Assembly (NCBI RefSeq): GCF_016909575.1
Contig: NZ_JAFBGA010000019.1
Location: 1-64,000 of the forward strand
Direction: 5' to 3'
Origin: Streptomyces sp. HB132
GTDB taxonomy: Bacteria; Actinomycetota; Actinomycetes; Streptomycetales; Streptomycetaceae
DNA length: 64,000 bases
Shown: positions 6,731-15,530 of the stretch, one piece after another
Layout: each line of letters starts with the position of its first letter
How positions within the stretch are numbered: the first letter of the stretch is position 1
Translations under genes and position numbers: made by a program
The notes under the pieces: generated by a model
The model's input: the letters and a program-made list of their open reading frames with translations, nothing else
What the model was told of the DNA's origin: nothing
Database searches by the model: none

Positions 6731-8737
6731 TCAGGCCCCCTTGCCCGCACCGATACCGGCGGCTGTGGCGAAGGGGTCTCCGTACACGTAGCGGCCGAGT
6801 GCGGTGAGGGGGAAGACCTGCCGGTACAGGTGGTAGTTGATGGAGAAGTCCCAGGGGAAACCGGTGCCGGTGAAGTGCGGCTCGTCCCAGGATCCGTCGG
6901 CCTGCTGGGTCTCCGCCAGCCAGGCGACTCCCCGCTCGACGGACCTGCTCTCCTGCTCGCCCGCGGCCAGGAGCGCGAGGAGCGCCCACGCGGTCTGGGA
7001 CGCGGTCGAGCTGCCGTGGCCGATCCACTTCTCCTCACGGTAGGAGCGCAGGTCCTCGCCCCAGCCTCCGTCGTCGTTCTGTACCGACTTCAGCCATTCG
7101 ACGGCCCGTTGCACCGCTGGGTGCGCGGACGGCACACCGGCCGCGATGAGCGCGGGCACCACCGAGCCCGTCCCGTAGATGTAGTTGACGCCCCATCGGC
7201 CGAACCAGGCGCCGCTCGGCTCCTGTTCGGCGAGCAGCCACTCGACGCCGCGGCGGGTACGGGGGTGTTGTGCCCGCCCTTCGACGGCGAGCATCTCCAC
7301 GACGTGTCCCGTGACGTCGGCCGACGGCGGGTCGATGACCTCACCGAAGTCGCAGAACGGCAGCCGGTTGGGCAGCGGACTGGTGTTGTCCGCGTCGAAG
7401 GCTCCCCAGGCTCCGTTGCGCGACTGCATGCCGAGGTTCCAGCGCACTCCGCGCTCGATGGCAGCCTCGAGGCGGGCCGGGTCGGGATGCCGGACGCGGC
7501 GCAGCGCCAGGACGACTTCGGCGGTGTCGTCGATGTCCGGGTAGTTGCTGTTGTGGAATTCGAACGCCCATCCACCAGGTGCCAGTCGGGGCTTGCGCAC
7601 GGCCCAGTCGCCGGGACGCACGATCTCCTCGCCCAGCATCCAGTCGGCTGCTCTCACCAGCGCCGGGTGGTCGGGGCTCACTCCCGCGTCGGCGAGGGCG
7701 ATGGTGGCGAGGCAGGTGTCCCAGACCGGGGACTGGCAGGCCTCGACCATGCGGGCGCCGTCCTCGCGCCACACGGCGAACCGGTCGAGCGATTCGAGTC
7801 CCGCCCGCATGACCGGGTGGTCGAGATCGTATCCGAGCAGGTGAAGAGCGATGACGGAGTACACCGCGGGGGGCTGGATGCCGCCCCAGCAACCGTCGTT
7901 CTCCTGCCGTTCGATGATCCAGCGGGCGGCGGTGTTCATGGCGATGCGCCGCAGCTTGCGCGGGGCGACCCTGTGGTAGAGGTGCAGCGCCTTGTCGAGC
8001 CGCTGGAAGACGCCGTCCCAACTGACGGCGGGCGCGATGGACCTGGACGGTGCGGGGTTCGCCGGGTCGGTGTGCAGTTCGTCCAGGGGGAAGGGCGCCG
8101 GACGAACTGGCCGCATCGCGGACACGATGGTGAGCGGCACGATGGTCTGGCGGGCCCAGCAGCCGAAGTCGTAGATGTTGAGCGGGACCCACTTCGGGAA
8201 GAACATCAGCTCGGGCGGGAGCTCCGGCAGGTCGTCCCACTTCCACCAGCCGAAGAGAGCGAGCCAGATCCGGGTGAAGACCCGGGACTCCGCGATACCG
8301 CCCTGTTCCCTGACCCAGCCGGCCGCGCGGATCATGTGGGGGTCGTCGGGCCGGTCCCCCGCCAGGCGCAGCGCGACGTACGCCTCGATGGTGGCGGAAA
8401 GGTCGGGCGGTCCCTCGTAGAAGGTGTTCCAGGTGCCGTCGACGAGTTGCTCGCCCCGGATGAAGCGGGCCGCGGCCTTGACGGTGTCCGGGTCCTGAAT
8501 GCCCAGGAACTGACGGAGCAGCAGGTCTTCGGCGTCCATGGTGACGTTGGTGGCGAGGTCGCCCTTCCACCAGCCCTGCTCGTCCTGCCGGCCGAGGAGG
8601 TGCTCCACCGAGCGTTCTGCGGCCTGCCGCGCGACGGCGAGAACATCGTCCGCGGCAATGGTTGGTTGGGTCGGATCGCCTGCCGGGGCTGCGCGGAGGT
8701 TCGCGGCCCCGGTGCTTCCGTTGGTCGTCGCTGTCAT
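6731..8737 (-). CDS. shc: Squalene-hopene cyclase
   Basis: This 668-residue class II triterpene cyclase converts squalene to hopene/hopanol at the membrane. The catalytic DxDD acid motif is DIDDTAE near residue 401. Repeated QW-type motifs are visible (for example QDEQGWWKGDL, QSRNGAWGAFD, QNDDGGWGEDL, QQADGSWDEPHF). The C-terminal FPWDFSINYHLYRQVFPLTALGRY block is typical. The length matches bacterial SHCs and nothing looks disrupted. It lies between the polyprenyl synthase and hpnG on one strand. The ATG at 8737 follows a GAAGGGGAAG ribosome site. Confidence 0.97.
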   Translation of the reverse strand: MTATTNGSTGAANLRAAPAGDPTQPTIAADDVLAVARQAAERSVEHLLGRQDEQGWWKGDLATNVTMDAEDLLLRQFLGIQDPDTVKAAARFIRGEQLVDGTWNTFYEGPPDLSATIEAYVALRLAGDRPDDPHMIRAAGWVREQGGIAESRVFTRIWLALFGWWKWDDLPELPPELMFFPKWVPLNIYDFGCWARQTIVPLTIVSAMRPVRPAPFPLDELHTDPANPAPSRSIAPAVSWDGVFQRLDKALHLYHRVAPRKLRRIAMNTAARWIIERQENDGCWGGIQPPAVYSVIALHLLGYDLDHPVMRAGLESLDRFAVWREDGARMVEACQSPVWDTCLATIALADAGVSPDHPALVRAADWMLGEEIVRPGDWAVRKPRLAPGGWAFEFHNSNYPDIDDTAEVVLALRRVRHPDPARLEAAIERGVRWNLGMQSRNGAWGAFDADNTSPLPNRLPFCDFGEVIDPPSADVTGHVVEMLAVEGRAQHPRTRRGVEWLLAEQEPSGAWFGRWGVNYIYGTGSVVPALIAAGVPSAHPAVQRAVEWLKSVQNDDGGWGEDLRSYREEKWIGHGSSTASQTAWALLALLAAGEQESRSVERGVAWLAETQQADGSWDEPHFTGTGFPWDFSINYHLYRQVFPLTALGRYVYGDPFATAAGIGAGKGA

Positions 8738-8841
8738 GGCTTCCCCTTCGTGCAGTGCTGTCCTCTGCTGTGCTGGGGTCTCCGTCGGCGGGCGCCCCGT
8801 GGGGCGCCCGCCGGCGACTGCGAGTCATATCTGGATGGTGA

Positions 8842-9945
8842 TCATCTCTTTCGTACGACCACGAAGTCGGCGAGCTCGGTGAGCTGCGCCCGCACCCGTT
8901 CCGGCATGTCGACGCCGTGCAGCGCCTCGATGGCTACCGCGTGCTGACGGCGGGCTTCCTGGGCGGTCCACTCACGGCCGCCCGCCTCCTCGATGAGAGC
9001 CGCGCGGGCGGCGAACTCCTCTTCGGAGAAGCTGTCGAAATCACTGCTCTTGGCGTCCTCGGCGAGCAGTTCGCCCAGACGCTCCGAGGCGGGCCCGCCC
9101 GCGGCGAGCGCGGCCACGACGGGCAGGGACTTCTTGCGCTGGCGCAGGTCGCTCCAGGTCTGCTTGCCCGTGGCATCGGGGTCGCCCCAGATCCCGAGCA
9201 GGTCGTCGACCGCCTGGAAGGCGAGGCCGAGGTGGTAGCCGTACGCCTCCAGCGTGTCGGCGGTACGGTCGTCGGCTCCGCCGAGCACGGCGCCGATGGA
9301 GACGGCGCAGGCGAGGAGGGCGCCCGTCTTGTTGCCCTCCATCTCCAGGCACTCCTCGACGGTGACCCGCTCGCGGTGTTCGTACGAGATGTCCTGGGCC
9401 TGGCCGTCGATCAGCTTGCGGCTGGCCGTGGTCAGCCGGCGGGCCGCCCGGCCGGCCTCGACCGTGCCGAGCTCCAGCAGGATCTCGTTGGCCAGCGCGA
9501 AGAGCGCGTCGCCGACGAGGATCGCCTGGGCGGGGCCGTGCACCTTCCATACGGTGTCGCGGTGACGGCGCTGCTCGTCGCCGTCCATCAGATCGTCGTG
9601 CAGCAGCGAGAAGTTGTGCACGAGTTCGACGGCCACGGCTCCGGGGATCCCGGCTTCCGCCGGGGCGCCTGCCGCCTCCGCGGAAAGCAGGGCCAGGGCG
9701 GGACGCACGGCCTTGCCGCCGTCGCCCTCGGCCGGTCGGCCATGGGCATCGATCCAGCCGAAGTGGTACGCCGCGACGGTGTCCATGGGCGGCGCCAGCC
9801 GGTCCACGGCAGCTCGCAGCACCGGCGCTGACAGGGCCCTTCCACGCTCCAGAAGCGCGGTGACGTCCGTGGTGTCCGCCACGGTGTCGTAAGCCGGATT
9901 CGCCGGGGTCACAGACTCTCCTCTTGTTCCGGTGGTACTGCTCAT
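8842..9945 (-). CDS. Polyprenyl diphosphate synthase of the hopanoid operon
   Basis: A trans-isoprenyl diphosphate synthase of 367 residues. The first Asp-rich motif is DDLMD (in LLHDDLMDGDEQRR, about 115-119) and the second region is FQAVDDLLGIWGD (about 243-253). It should extend IPP/DMAPP to farnesyl or geranylgeranyl diphosphate; in this operon it presumably supplies farnesyl diphosphate to HpnC/HpnD. The ATG at 9945 overlaps the hpnE stop by 4 bases (ATGA), which fixes the start against a longer upstream frame. Chain length cannot be settled by inspection. Confidence 0.93.
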   Translation of the reverse strand: MSSTTGTRGESVTPANPAYDTVADTTDVTALLERGRALSAPVLRAAVDRLAPPMDTVAAYHFGWIDAHGRPAEGDGGKAVRPALALLSAEAAGAPAEAGIPGAVAVELVHNFSLLHDDLMDGDEQRRHRDTVWKVHGPAQAILVGDALFALANEILLELGTVEAGRAARRLTTASRKLIDGQAQDISYEHRERVTVEECLEMEGNKTGALLACAVSIGAVLGGADDRTADTLEAYGYHLGLAFQAVDDLLGIWGDPDATGKQTWSDLRQRKKSLPVVAALAAGGPASERLGELLAEDAKSSDFDSFSEEEFAARAALIEEAGGREWTAQEARRQHAVAIEALHGVDMPERVRAQLTELADFVVVRKR

Positions 9946-11330
9946 GCCGCCTCCTGCAGCGGATGTTCGTGTGGCCGGCCGAGTGCCTGGAGCGCGGCGT
10001 CCGCGGCGGTGCGGCCACTGCGGACGGCACCCTCCATCGTGGCGGGCCAGCCGGTGGCGGTCCATGCTCCCGCCAGATGCAGTTTGGGGTCGCGGGTGTG
10101 CGCACCCGGCCTCAGGCGCCCCACGCCGGGTGCGGGCGCGAAGGTCGCGGTGCGCTCCCGGGTGACGAAGAAGTCGCGGATCCGGGCGCCTCGCGCCGCC
10201 GGGAGCAGCCGCTCGAGTTCGGGAAGGTAGCGCCTGCGCAGCTCGGCGACGGGCAGATCGATCTCGTCCTGAGACGCGGACTGGGAGACCGCGAGGTACT
10301 GGCCGCCGCCCTGGAGGCCGGAGGACGCCGTGCGGTCGAAGACCCACTGCACGGGTGAGCCGAGCGCGGCGAAGAAGGGCCTGCGCAGCACCGTGCGGTC
10401 GTAGACGACGTGCACGTTCAGGATCGGTGCGTCGGTGAGGTCGAGCAGGCGGCCGGGGTCGTCGAGCGCGCCGCCGGGCAGCAGACGATGGGTCTCCCCC
10501 TGCGGCACGGCGAGGACGACGGTGTCCGCCTCGAACCGTTCGCCGTCGGTCTCCACGGCCCGGCGGCTGTGCTCGGTACGGGTGAGGGAAGCGGCCCGGG
10601 TGCGCAGGTGGATCTCCACGCCCGCTGATTCGAGCGCCTTGCGTGCGAGGGTGTCGTGGAGGTCACCGAGCGGCACGGCGGCCCAGCCGATGTCGGCGGC
10701 GCCCGGCTCCGAGAGGAGCCCGGTCTTGAAGACCATCGCGGCGAGCGCCATGGAGGCGTTCGGCGCGGTGGCGTTGAGCGTGGCGACTCCGACGAGGTCC
10801 CAGAGGGCCTCGATGGTGCGCTGCGACTGCCCCTGGCGGCGCAGCCAGGTGGCGAAGTCGATGCCGTCGAGCGCGGGGTCGGCGGGGTCGAGACGGCCCA
10901 GCGCCAGTGCGGCGCGGGCGACACCGGCCTTCTCCGCCAGGGAGAGGTGCGGGTAGGCGGCGAGCCCGCCGGCGAGATGCAGCGGTACGGGCAGCCCGGT
11001 GCGGCGCAGCCGTCCGAGTCTGGGCCCGGCAGGCCGCCCCACGTCGAGCACGGGCACGTCGAGGCGGTCCTGCAACGGGGCGAGGTGGGTGCCCCCGATC
11101 CGCTCCAGGAACCAGCGGTAGCCCGTGCAGCAGCGCAGGTAGACGTGCTGGCCGTTGTCGACGGACAGCTCGCCGCGCCGGAAGGAGAAGGCGAGCCCGC
11201 CGAGACGGGGACGGCCTTCGAGCAGAGTGACGCCGAGCCCCGCGTCGGCGAGACGCAGTGCCGCGGTGACGCCTGCGAGGCCGCCGCCGACGACGACGGC
11301 CCGGGAGGAACCAGGGCTGCGGCCGGTCAT
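9942..11330 (-). CDS. hpnE: Hydroxysqualene dehydroxylase HpnE
   Basis: HpnE is the FAD-dependent amine-oxidase-fold enzyme that reduces hydroxysqualene to squalene in the HpnCDE route. The 462-residue protein begins with the dinucleotide-binding motif VVVGGGLAGVTAALRLADAG and LLEGRPRLGG, and ends with LHLAGAWTATGWPATMEGAVRSG, the FAD-closing segment of phytoene-desaturase-like proteins. The ATG at 11330 overlaps the stop of a 30-codon ORF by 4 bases. Its own stop overlaps the start of the polyprenyl synthase. Confidence 0.94.
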   Translation of the reverse strand: MTGRSPGSSRAVVVGGGLAGVTAALRLADAGLGVTLLEGRPRLGGLAFSFRRGELSVDNGQHVYLRCCTGYRWFLERIGGTHLAPLQDRLDVPVLDVGRPAGPRLGRLRRTGLPVPLHLAGGLAAYPHLSLAEKAGVARAALALGRLDPADPALDGIDFATWLRRQGQSQRTIEALWDLVGVATLNATAPNASMALAAMVFKTGLLSEPGAADIGWAAVPLGDLHDTLARKALESAGVEIHLRTRAASLTRTEHSRRAVETDGERFEADTVVLAVPQGETHRLLPGGALDDPGRLLDLTDAPILNVHVVYDRTVLRRPFFAALGSPVQWVFDRTASSGLQGGGQYLAVSQSASQDEIDLPVAELRRRYLPELERLLPAARGARIRDFFVTRERTATFAPAPGVGRLRPGAHTRDPKLHLAGAWTATGWPATMEGAVRSGRTAADAALQALGRPHEHPLQEAA

Positions 11331-11419
11331 GCCCGCTCCCTTCGCCGCGTGGTCGCGGAGAGGGACGCCACCGCACGCTCGGAGGTTGCTCCCGCCGCCC
11401 GTCGGACCTGATCCGTCAT
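11327..11419 (-). CDS. 30-residue ORF coupled between hpnD and hpnE
   Basis: The ATG (11419-11417) shares a base with the hpnD stop (TGATG) and the stop overlaps the hpnE start (ATGA), so the ORF exactly bridges the two genes. The peptide is basic and ends ...VASLSATTRRRERA. From memory the S. coelicolor locus also has a small gene here (SCO6761 position), and short DUF6380-type proteins share an ASLxATxxR pattern; I could not verify either. It may work mainly as a translational relay, or encode a small basic partner. It is too short for domain recognition. Confidence 0.55.
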   Translation of the reverse strand: MTDQVRRAAGATSERAVASLSATTRRRERA

Positions 11420-12372
11420 CAGACCCTCCCCCTCGCCGTCCGGCGTGAGATGTACCGCGCGTCGAGGCCCGACAGCCCGCGCACCGCAACGTACGCCTTC
11501 TCGTGGCCGGGCAGCGAGACCCTGCCGCGCAGGACCGCCTCGGGATCACGTTCGATCCGGTCGAGGAGCCGGCGGTAGATGCCGGCCATGGCGGCTACGC
11601 AGGCACCGCTGCGCCGGTCCAGCATGGGCAGCAGCCGGTAGCCCTCGGCGAAGAGGGCCCGCGCGCGGCGGACCTCGAAGTGCACCAGACCGGCGAAGTC
11701 CGCCCCCGGGGGCGGGGTGGCCCGGTGGAATCCGGCGGAGCACCCGAACTTGGCGAGGTCGTCGGCGGGCAGGTACGTACGCCCGTTGCCGGCGTCCTCG
11801 CGGACGTCGCGCAGGATGTTGGTGAGCTGGAGCGCGAGGCCGAGGGTGTCGGCGTACTCCGCGGCCCGCTCCGCGCCGGGTGCGCCCTCCGCCGTCCCGA
11901 AGACGCCCAGGCTGAGGCGTCCGATGGCACCCGCGACGCACCGGCAGTACGTCTTCAGGTCGTCCCAGGTCTCGTAGGTCGCGCCGCGCACGTCCATCAG
12001 CACGCCGTCGATGAGCTCGTCGAGCCCGCCGAGCGGCAGCGGAAACCGGCGCGCGGCGTCGGCGAGCGCGACCGCGACCGGGTCGGTGTCGTCCTCGTCG
12101 ACCGCCTTGTCGCGGATCCGGCCGAGCAGGTCCCGGGTCTCCTCCAGCCGGACGTGCTTGGTCTCCGGATCCAGCTCGCCGTCGCCGATGTCGTCGACCC
12201 GCCGGGAGAAGGCGTACAGCGCCGACATGGCCTGCCGCTTCTCGTACGGCAGCAGTCGGATGCCGTACGCGAAATTGCGGGCCTGCTGTCCGGTGACGGC
12301 CTCGCAGTAGCTGTACGCGGCCTGTACCGGTGCCGACATGTACGTCGTCTGTCCCTCCACGGTCGGGCTCAC
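11419..12372 (-). CDS. hpnD: Presqualene diphosphate synthase HpnD
   Basis: HpnD condenses two farnesyl diphosphates to presqualene diphosphate. The 317-residue squalene/phytoene-synthase-fold protein has the two Asp-rich motifs as SRRVDDIGD and NILRDVREDAGNGRTYLP, plus YCRCVAGAIGRLS. The GTG start at 12372 overlaps the hpnC stop by 4 bases (GTGA); an internal ATG at 12339 is possible but less well placed. Its stop overlaps the start of the 30-residue ORF. HpnC and HpnD are paralogues; the YEKRQAMSALYAFSRRVDD context marks HpnD. Confidence 0.94.
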   Translation of the reverse strand: MSPTVEGQTTYMSAPVQAAYSYCEAVTGQQARNFAYGIRLLPYEKRQAMSALYAFSRRVDDIGDGELDPETKHVRLEETRDLLGRIRDKAVDEDDTDPVAVALADAARRFPLPLGGLDELIDGVLMDVRGATYETWDDLKTYCRCVAGAIGRLSLGVFGTAEGAPGAERAAEYADTLGLALQLTNILRDVREDAGNGRTYLPADDLAKFGCSAGFHRATPPPGADFAGLVHFEVRRARALFAEGYRLLPMLDRRSGACVAAMAGIYRRLLDRIERDPEAVLRGRVSLPGHEKAYVAVRGLSGLDARYISRRTARGRV

Positions 12373-13289
12373 CTCTCTCTGTGCGCTCTTCGCAGGACGT
12401 TCCCGACTTCGCGCAGCAGTCCGGGCGCGGTGGGTCCGGGCGGTCCGGGCAGTACGTCGAAACCGGCGGCCGAGATCGCGCCGAGGGCGGCCCGCCCTCC
12501 GCCGACGAATCCGGCGAGCAGCAGCTTGAGCCGGCCGTGGACGCTGCCCACCAGGGGTACGCCCTCGGCCAGCAGCTCGCGGGCGCGCTCCGCCTCGAAC
12601 GCCACCAGGGACCTCACCGCCGCGCCTGCGGACGGTGCCGCCAGGTCGGTTTCGCCGACGTGGAAACGGGCCATGTCCTCGGCGGGCAGGTAGATCCGGT
12701 CGCGGCCGAGATCCTCCGTGACGTCCTGGAGGTGCTCGGCGATCTGCAGGGCGGTGCAGACGGCGTCGGAGCGGCGGATCCGCTCGGGGCTCGCGGTGCC
12801 GGTGATCTGCAGGACGAGGCGGCCGACGGGGTTGGCGGAGAGCTCGCAGTAGGCCAGCAGCTCCCCGTAGGTCCCGTAGCGGCGGACCTTCTGGTCCTGC
12901 CGGTTGGCTTCGAGGAGCCCGAGAAAGGGTTCGGGGGTCAGCGCGCAGCTCCGCACCGTGGGGCCCAGGGCGCGCATCAGGGGGTGGCGCGGCCCTCCGC
13001 CGGTGGACGAGAAGACGCGGTGCAGATCGGCTTCGAGGGCGTCGAGGGCGGCGAGCCTGTCCTCGCTCTGCCCGGGTTCGAGGCCGAGGTGACGGGCGTC
13101 GGCACCGCCGGGGGCCAGGTCGCCGTCACCGATGTCGTCGACGAGGCGGGCGAAGCCGTAGACGGCCATCAGGTCCTCGCGCCAGGCGCGGGGCAGGAAG
13201 AAGGGGGCCACGGGGAAGTTCTCGTGCGCGGCCTTGTCGAGCGTGGCGGTTGCGGCGGCGTCTTCGCGCGCCTCTCGGGGACGGGTCAC
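12369..13289 (-). CDS. hpnC: Hydroxysqualene synthase HpnC
   Basis: HpnC converts presqualene diphosphate to hydroxysqualene. The 306-residue protein shares the squalene-synthase fold with HpnD. Its motifs are FPVAPFFLPRAWREDLMAVY, the first Asp-rich motif ARLVDDIGDGD and the second QDVTEDLGRDRIYLP. It is the first full-length gene of the hopanoid operon. The GTG start at 13289 has only a poor ribosome site but overlaps the stop of a 23-codon ORF by 4 bases, which would explain how it is translated. Confidence 0.93.
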   Translation of the reverse strand: MTRPREAREDAAATATLDKAAHENFPVAPFFLPRAWREDLMAVYGFARLVDDIGDGDLAPGGADARHLGLEPGQSEDRLAALDALEADLHRVFSSTGGGPRHPLMRALGPTVRSCALTPEPFLGLLEANRQDQKVRRYGTYGELLAYCELSANPVGRLVLQITGTASPERIRRSDAVCTALQIAEHLQDVTEDLGRDRIYLPAEDMARFHVGETDLAAPSAGAAVRSLVAFEAERARELLAEGVPLVGSVHGRLKLLLAGFVGGGRAALGAISAAGFDVLPGPPGPTAPGLLREVGNVLRRAHRER

Positions 13290-13357
13290 CGCGTACCGCC
13301 CGACGCGGGGACGGCCACACCACGTCGGAGCTGGAGATTTGCCATCATTGCCGTCAT
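13286..13357 (-). CDS. Possible 23-residue leader ORF upstream of hpnC
   Basis: ATG at 13357 opens a short frame (MTAMMANLQLRRGVAVPASG plus three residues) that ends in a TGA overlapping the hpnC GTG as GTGA. GGGAG lies 2 bases before the first ATG and 11 before the third in-frame ATG, so initiation at the fourth codon is plausible. Third-position GC is only moderate. It may be a translational-coupling leader rather than a functional peptide. Confidence 0.35.
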   Translation of the reverse strand: MTAMMANLQLRRGVAVPASGGTR

Positions 13358-13715
13358 ATCTCCCGTTCTACACTGCTCACCCAAAACATACCTTTTCGGA
13401 CACGCCGCTCGTCCGGCCGAGTGCGACATGCACACAACGGGCGATGTGCCGGGGGCGTATCACCCCACATTGCCGCGAATCAGCACCGTTACAGCTTACG
13501 TTGTACAGCTCACAGGGCCGCGCCGGGGTGCAGCGCGCCCCGTACGACACCGCGGCCGCCGTCAACCTTCCCCGGACACACGTCGATTGACGTCATCCGC
13601 CGGGAGGAGATCCGCCCGGGGGCGCCCTGGGGCCCTCCGTCACGGGCCCCTTCCACGGGTCCCTCAGCGTGGGCCCCGACGCCACGCGCCGTCGGGGCCC
13701 ACGGACGTACGGCGG
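13358..13715. other. Intergenic region carrying the hopanoid operon promoter
   Basis: The region separates the first hopanoid gene from the end of the ABC exporter operon on the same strand. The part nearest hpnC (13360-13520) is unusually AT-rich for this genome and should hold the promoter, but I cannot fix -35/-10 boxes. A strong terminator hairpin occupies 13669-13702. No gene is recognised. Confidence 0.6.
13669..13702. terminator. Terminator hairpin after the ABC exporter operon
   Basis: GTGGGCCCCGAC (13669-13680) and GTCGGGGCCCAC (13691-13702) form a perfect 12-base stem with a 10-base loop. It starts 14 bases beyond the stop of the minus-strand ATPase gene, so it should end transcription of the surface-glycoconjugate operon before the hopanoid promoter. 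Confidence 0.8.
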
Positions 13716-14501
13716 CTACTTGCCCGTCTCCCGCTCGTACGCCTTGAGTACTTCTTCGGTGGGGCCGTCCATCAGGAGTTCGCCCTTCTCCAGCCACAGC
13801 ACCCGGTCGCAGGTGTCCCTGATCGTCTTGTTGTTGTGGCTGACGAGGAAGACGGTGCCCGCCTCCTTGCGCAGCTCGCGGATCCGCTCCTCGGAACGGA
13901 CCCGGAACTTGCGGTCACCGGTGGCCAGCGCCTCGTCGATCATGAGGACGTCGTGGTTCTTGGCGGCCGCGATCGAGAAGCGCAGGCGTGCCGCCATGCC
14001 GGACGAGTACGTCCGCATCGGCAGCGTGATGAAGTCGCCCTTCTCGTTGATCCCGGAGAAGTCCACGATGTCCTGGTACCGCGCGCGGATCTCCTCGCGG
14101 CTCATTCCCATCGCGAGACCGCCGAGAACGACGTTGCGCTCACCGGTCAGGTCGCTCATCAGCGCCGCGTTGACGCCGAGCAGCGACGGCTGCCCGTCGG
14201 TGTACACGCTGCCGTGCTCGGTCGGCAGCAGGCCGGCGATGGCCCGCAGGAGGGTGGACTTGCCCGAACCGTTGGTGCCGATCAGGCCGATCGCCTGGCC
14301 ACGGTAGGCGGTGAAGGAGACACCCCGCACCGCGTGCACCTTGCGCACACCGCGCGGTTCGCCCTTGCCGCGGCGCATGATGCGGCTCAGCGCCGCGGTG
14401 GCGCTGCCCTTGCCGCCTCCCGTGCCGTTGACGCGGTACACGATGTGCACGTCGTCCGCGATCACGGTGGGGATGTGTCCCTGGGACGATTCCTCAGCCA
14501 C
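13716..14501 (-). CDS. ABC exporter ATPase (TagH/Wzt-like)
   Basis: The 261-residue ATPase belongs to the polysaccharide / teichoic-acid export family. Walker A is GTNGSGKST, the signature follows in the LRFSIAAAKNHDVLMIDEAL block (Walker B LMIDEA), and the switch histidine is in LVSHN. It lacks the long C-terminal carbohydrate-binding domain of some Wzt proteins. It should power the permease encoded just upstream, exporting a lipid-linked glycan or polyol phosphate. The GTG start at 14501 overlaps the permease stop by 8 bases. It closes the seven-gene minus-strand cluster and is followed by a terminator. Confidence 0.92.
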   Translation of the reverse strand: MAEESSQGHIPTVIADDVHIVYRVNGTGGGKGSATAALSRIMRRGKGEPRGVRKVHAVRGVSFTAYRGQAIGLIGTNGSGKSTLLRAIAGLLPTEHGSVYTDGQPSLLGVNAALMSDLTGERNVVLGGLAMGMSREEIRARYQDIVDFSGINEKGDFITLPMRTYSSGMAARLRFSIAAAKNHDVLMIDEALATGDRKFRVRSEERIRELRKEAGTVFLVSHNNKTIRDTCDRVLWLEKGELLMDGPTEEVLKAYERETGK

Positions 14502-15423
14502 GGCCGTACCGTTCCTCTGCCTTCCAGAAGTACACGAAGCCCACGACGCCCACGACGAGCGACCAGGCCAGCCCGACCGCCCAGACGTGCTGCGGCAGGT
14601 TCTCGGAGCCGTAGCCGTCGATCAGCGCGAAGCGGACCAGGTCCATGTAGATGGCCGCCGGGTTGTACTGCAGCACGTCGGCGATCCACTGCGGCTTGTC
14701 CGCCAGCATCACGGGGATGGAGAACATCACACCCGAGGCGTACATCCAGGTGCGCATGACGAACGGCATCAGCTGGGCGAGGTCGGGGGTCTTGCTGCCC
14801 AGCCGGGCCATCACGAGCGCCAGGCCGGTGTTGAAGAGGAACTGCATGGCCAGCGCCGGGATGACCAGCAGCCAGGAGAGCCCCGGGTAGCTGCCGAAAC
14901 CGACCGCCACGGCGAGCAGCACGATCATCGAGTACAGCAGCTGCTGGAGCTGCTGCAGCGAGAACGAGACGGGCAGCGACGCGCGGGGGAAGTGCAGCGC
15001 CCGGACCAGGCCGATGTTGCCCGAGATGGAGCGCACCCCGGCCATGACCGAACTCTGGGTGAAGGTGAAGACGAAGACACCGGTCACCAGGAACGGGATG
15101 AAGACCTCCTTGCTCATCCCCCTGGCGGTGCCGAGGATGATCCCGAAGATCAGGAAGTAGACCAGGGCGTTCAGCAGGGGCGTGGCCACCTGCCACAGCT
15201 GGCCGAGCTTGGCCTGGCTGTACTGCGCGGTCAGCTTCGCCCTGGAGAACGCCAGGATGAAGTGCCTGCGGCCCCAGAGCTGCCGGATGTACGCGAACAG
15301 CCCGGGCCGGGCTCCGCTCACCGTCAAGCCGTACTTGTCGGCGAGCTGGGACGCGCTCAGTCCCTCGTCGGCGGACGGCGGGCTGCTCAGCGCAATCCCG
15401 CCGTCGTGGGTCGTGTCACTCAC
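14494..15423 (-). CDS. ABC exporter permease (TagG/Wzm-like)
   Basis: A 309-residue ABC-2 type membrane protein with six predicted helices in its C-terminal 240 residues, after a cytoplasmic N-terminus containing LWGRRHFILAFSRAKLTAQY, the amphipathic entry segment common in Wzm/TagG permeases. Hydrophobic stretches include NALVYFLIFGIILG, VFIPFLVTGVFVFTF and LLYSMIVLLAVAVGF. It forms the transport channel with the overlapping downstream ATPase gene. The GTG start at 15423 has GAGAG at suitable spacing. The exported substrate is inferred from the cluster, not visible in the protein. Confidence 0.9.
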   Translation of the reverse strand: MSDTTHDGGIALSSPPSADEGLSASQLADKYGLTVSGARPGLFAYIRQLWGRRHFILAFSRAKLTAQYSQAKLGQLWQVATPLLNALVYFLIFGIILGTARGMSKEVFIPFLVTGVFVFTFTQSSVMAGVRSISGNIGLVRALHFPRASLPVSFSLQQLQQLLYSMIVLLAVAVGFGSYPGLSWLLVIPALAMQFLFNTGLALVMARLGSKTPDLAQLMPFVMRTWMYASGVMFSIPVMLADKPQWIADVLQYNPAAIYMDLVRFALIDGYGSENLPQHVWAVGLAWSLVVGVVGFVYFWKAEERYGRG

Positions 15424-15530
15424 AGTTAAGAACTCTCGTCTTCACAATGCGCAGCCGGTCGCGGGCGCGGCCGAGGCGGACAGGTTCCCCGTACGAATGA
15501 ATACGGCTCATGGTCTCAGAGGAGAGCCTC

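Noticed and set aside
6167..8947. 926-codon open frame on the plus strand across hpnG and shc
   Set aside because: It is antisense to well-supported hopanoid genes. Its product is Gly/Ala/Arg/Val-rich without family motifs; long antisense frames are expected at this GC content.
12330..14759. 809-codon plus-strand frame across hpnC and the ABC exporter ATPase
   Set aside because: It covers a clear intergenic region with a terminator and lies antisense to two genes with intact motifs; low-complexity product.
15424..15530. Terminator between the GT2 gene and exporter permease
   Set aside because: An imperfect TCTCAGAGG / CCTCTCAGA pair overlaps the GT2 stop; too weak, and the operon needs read-through here.
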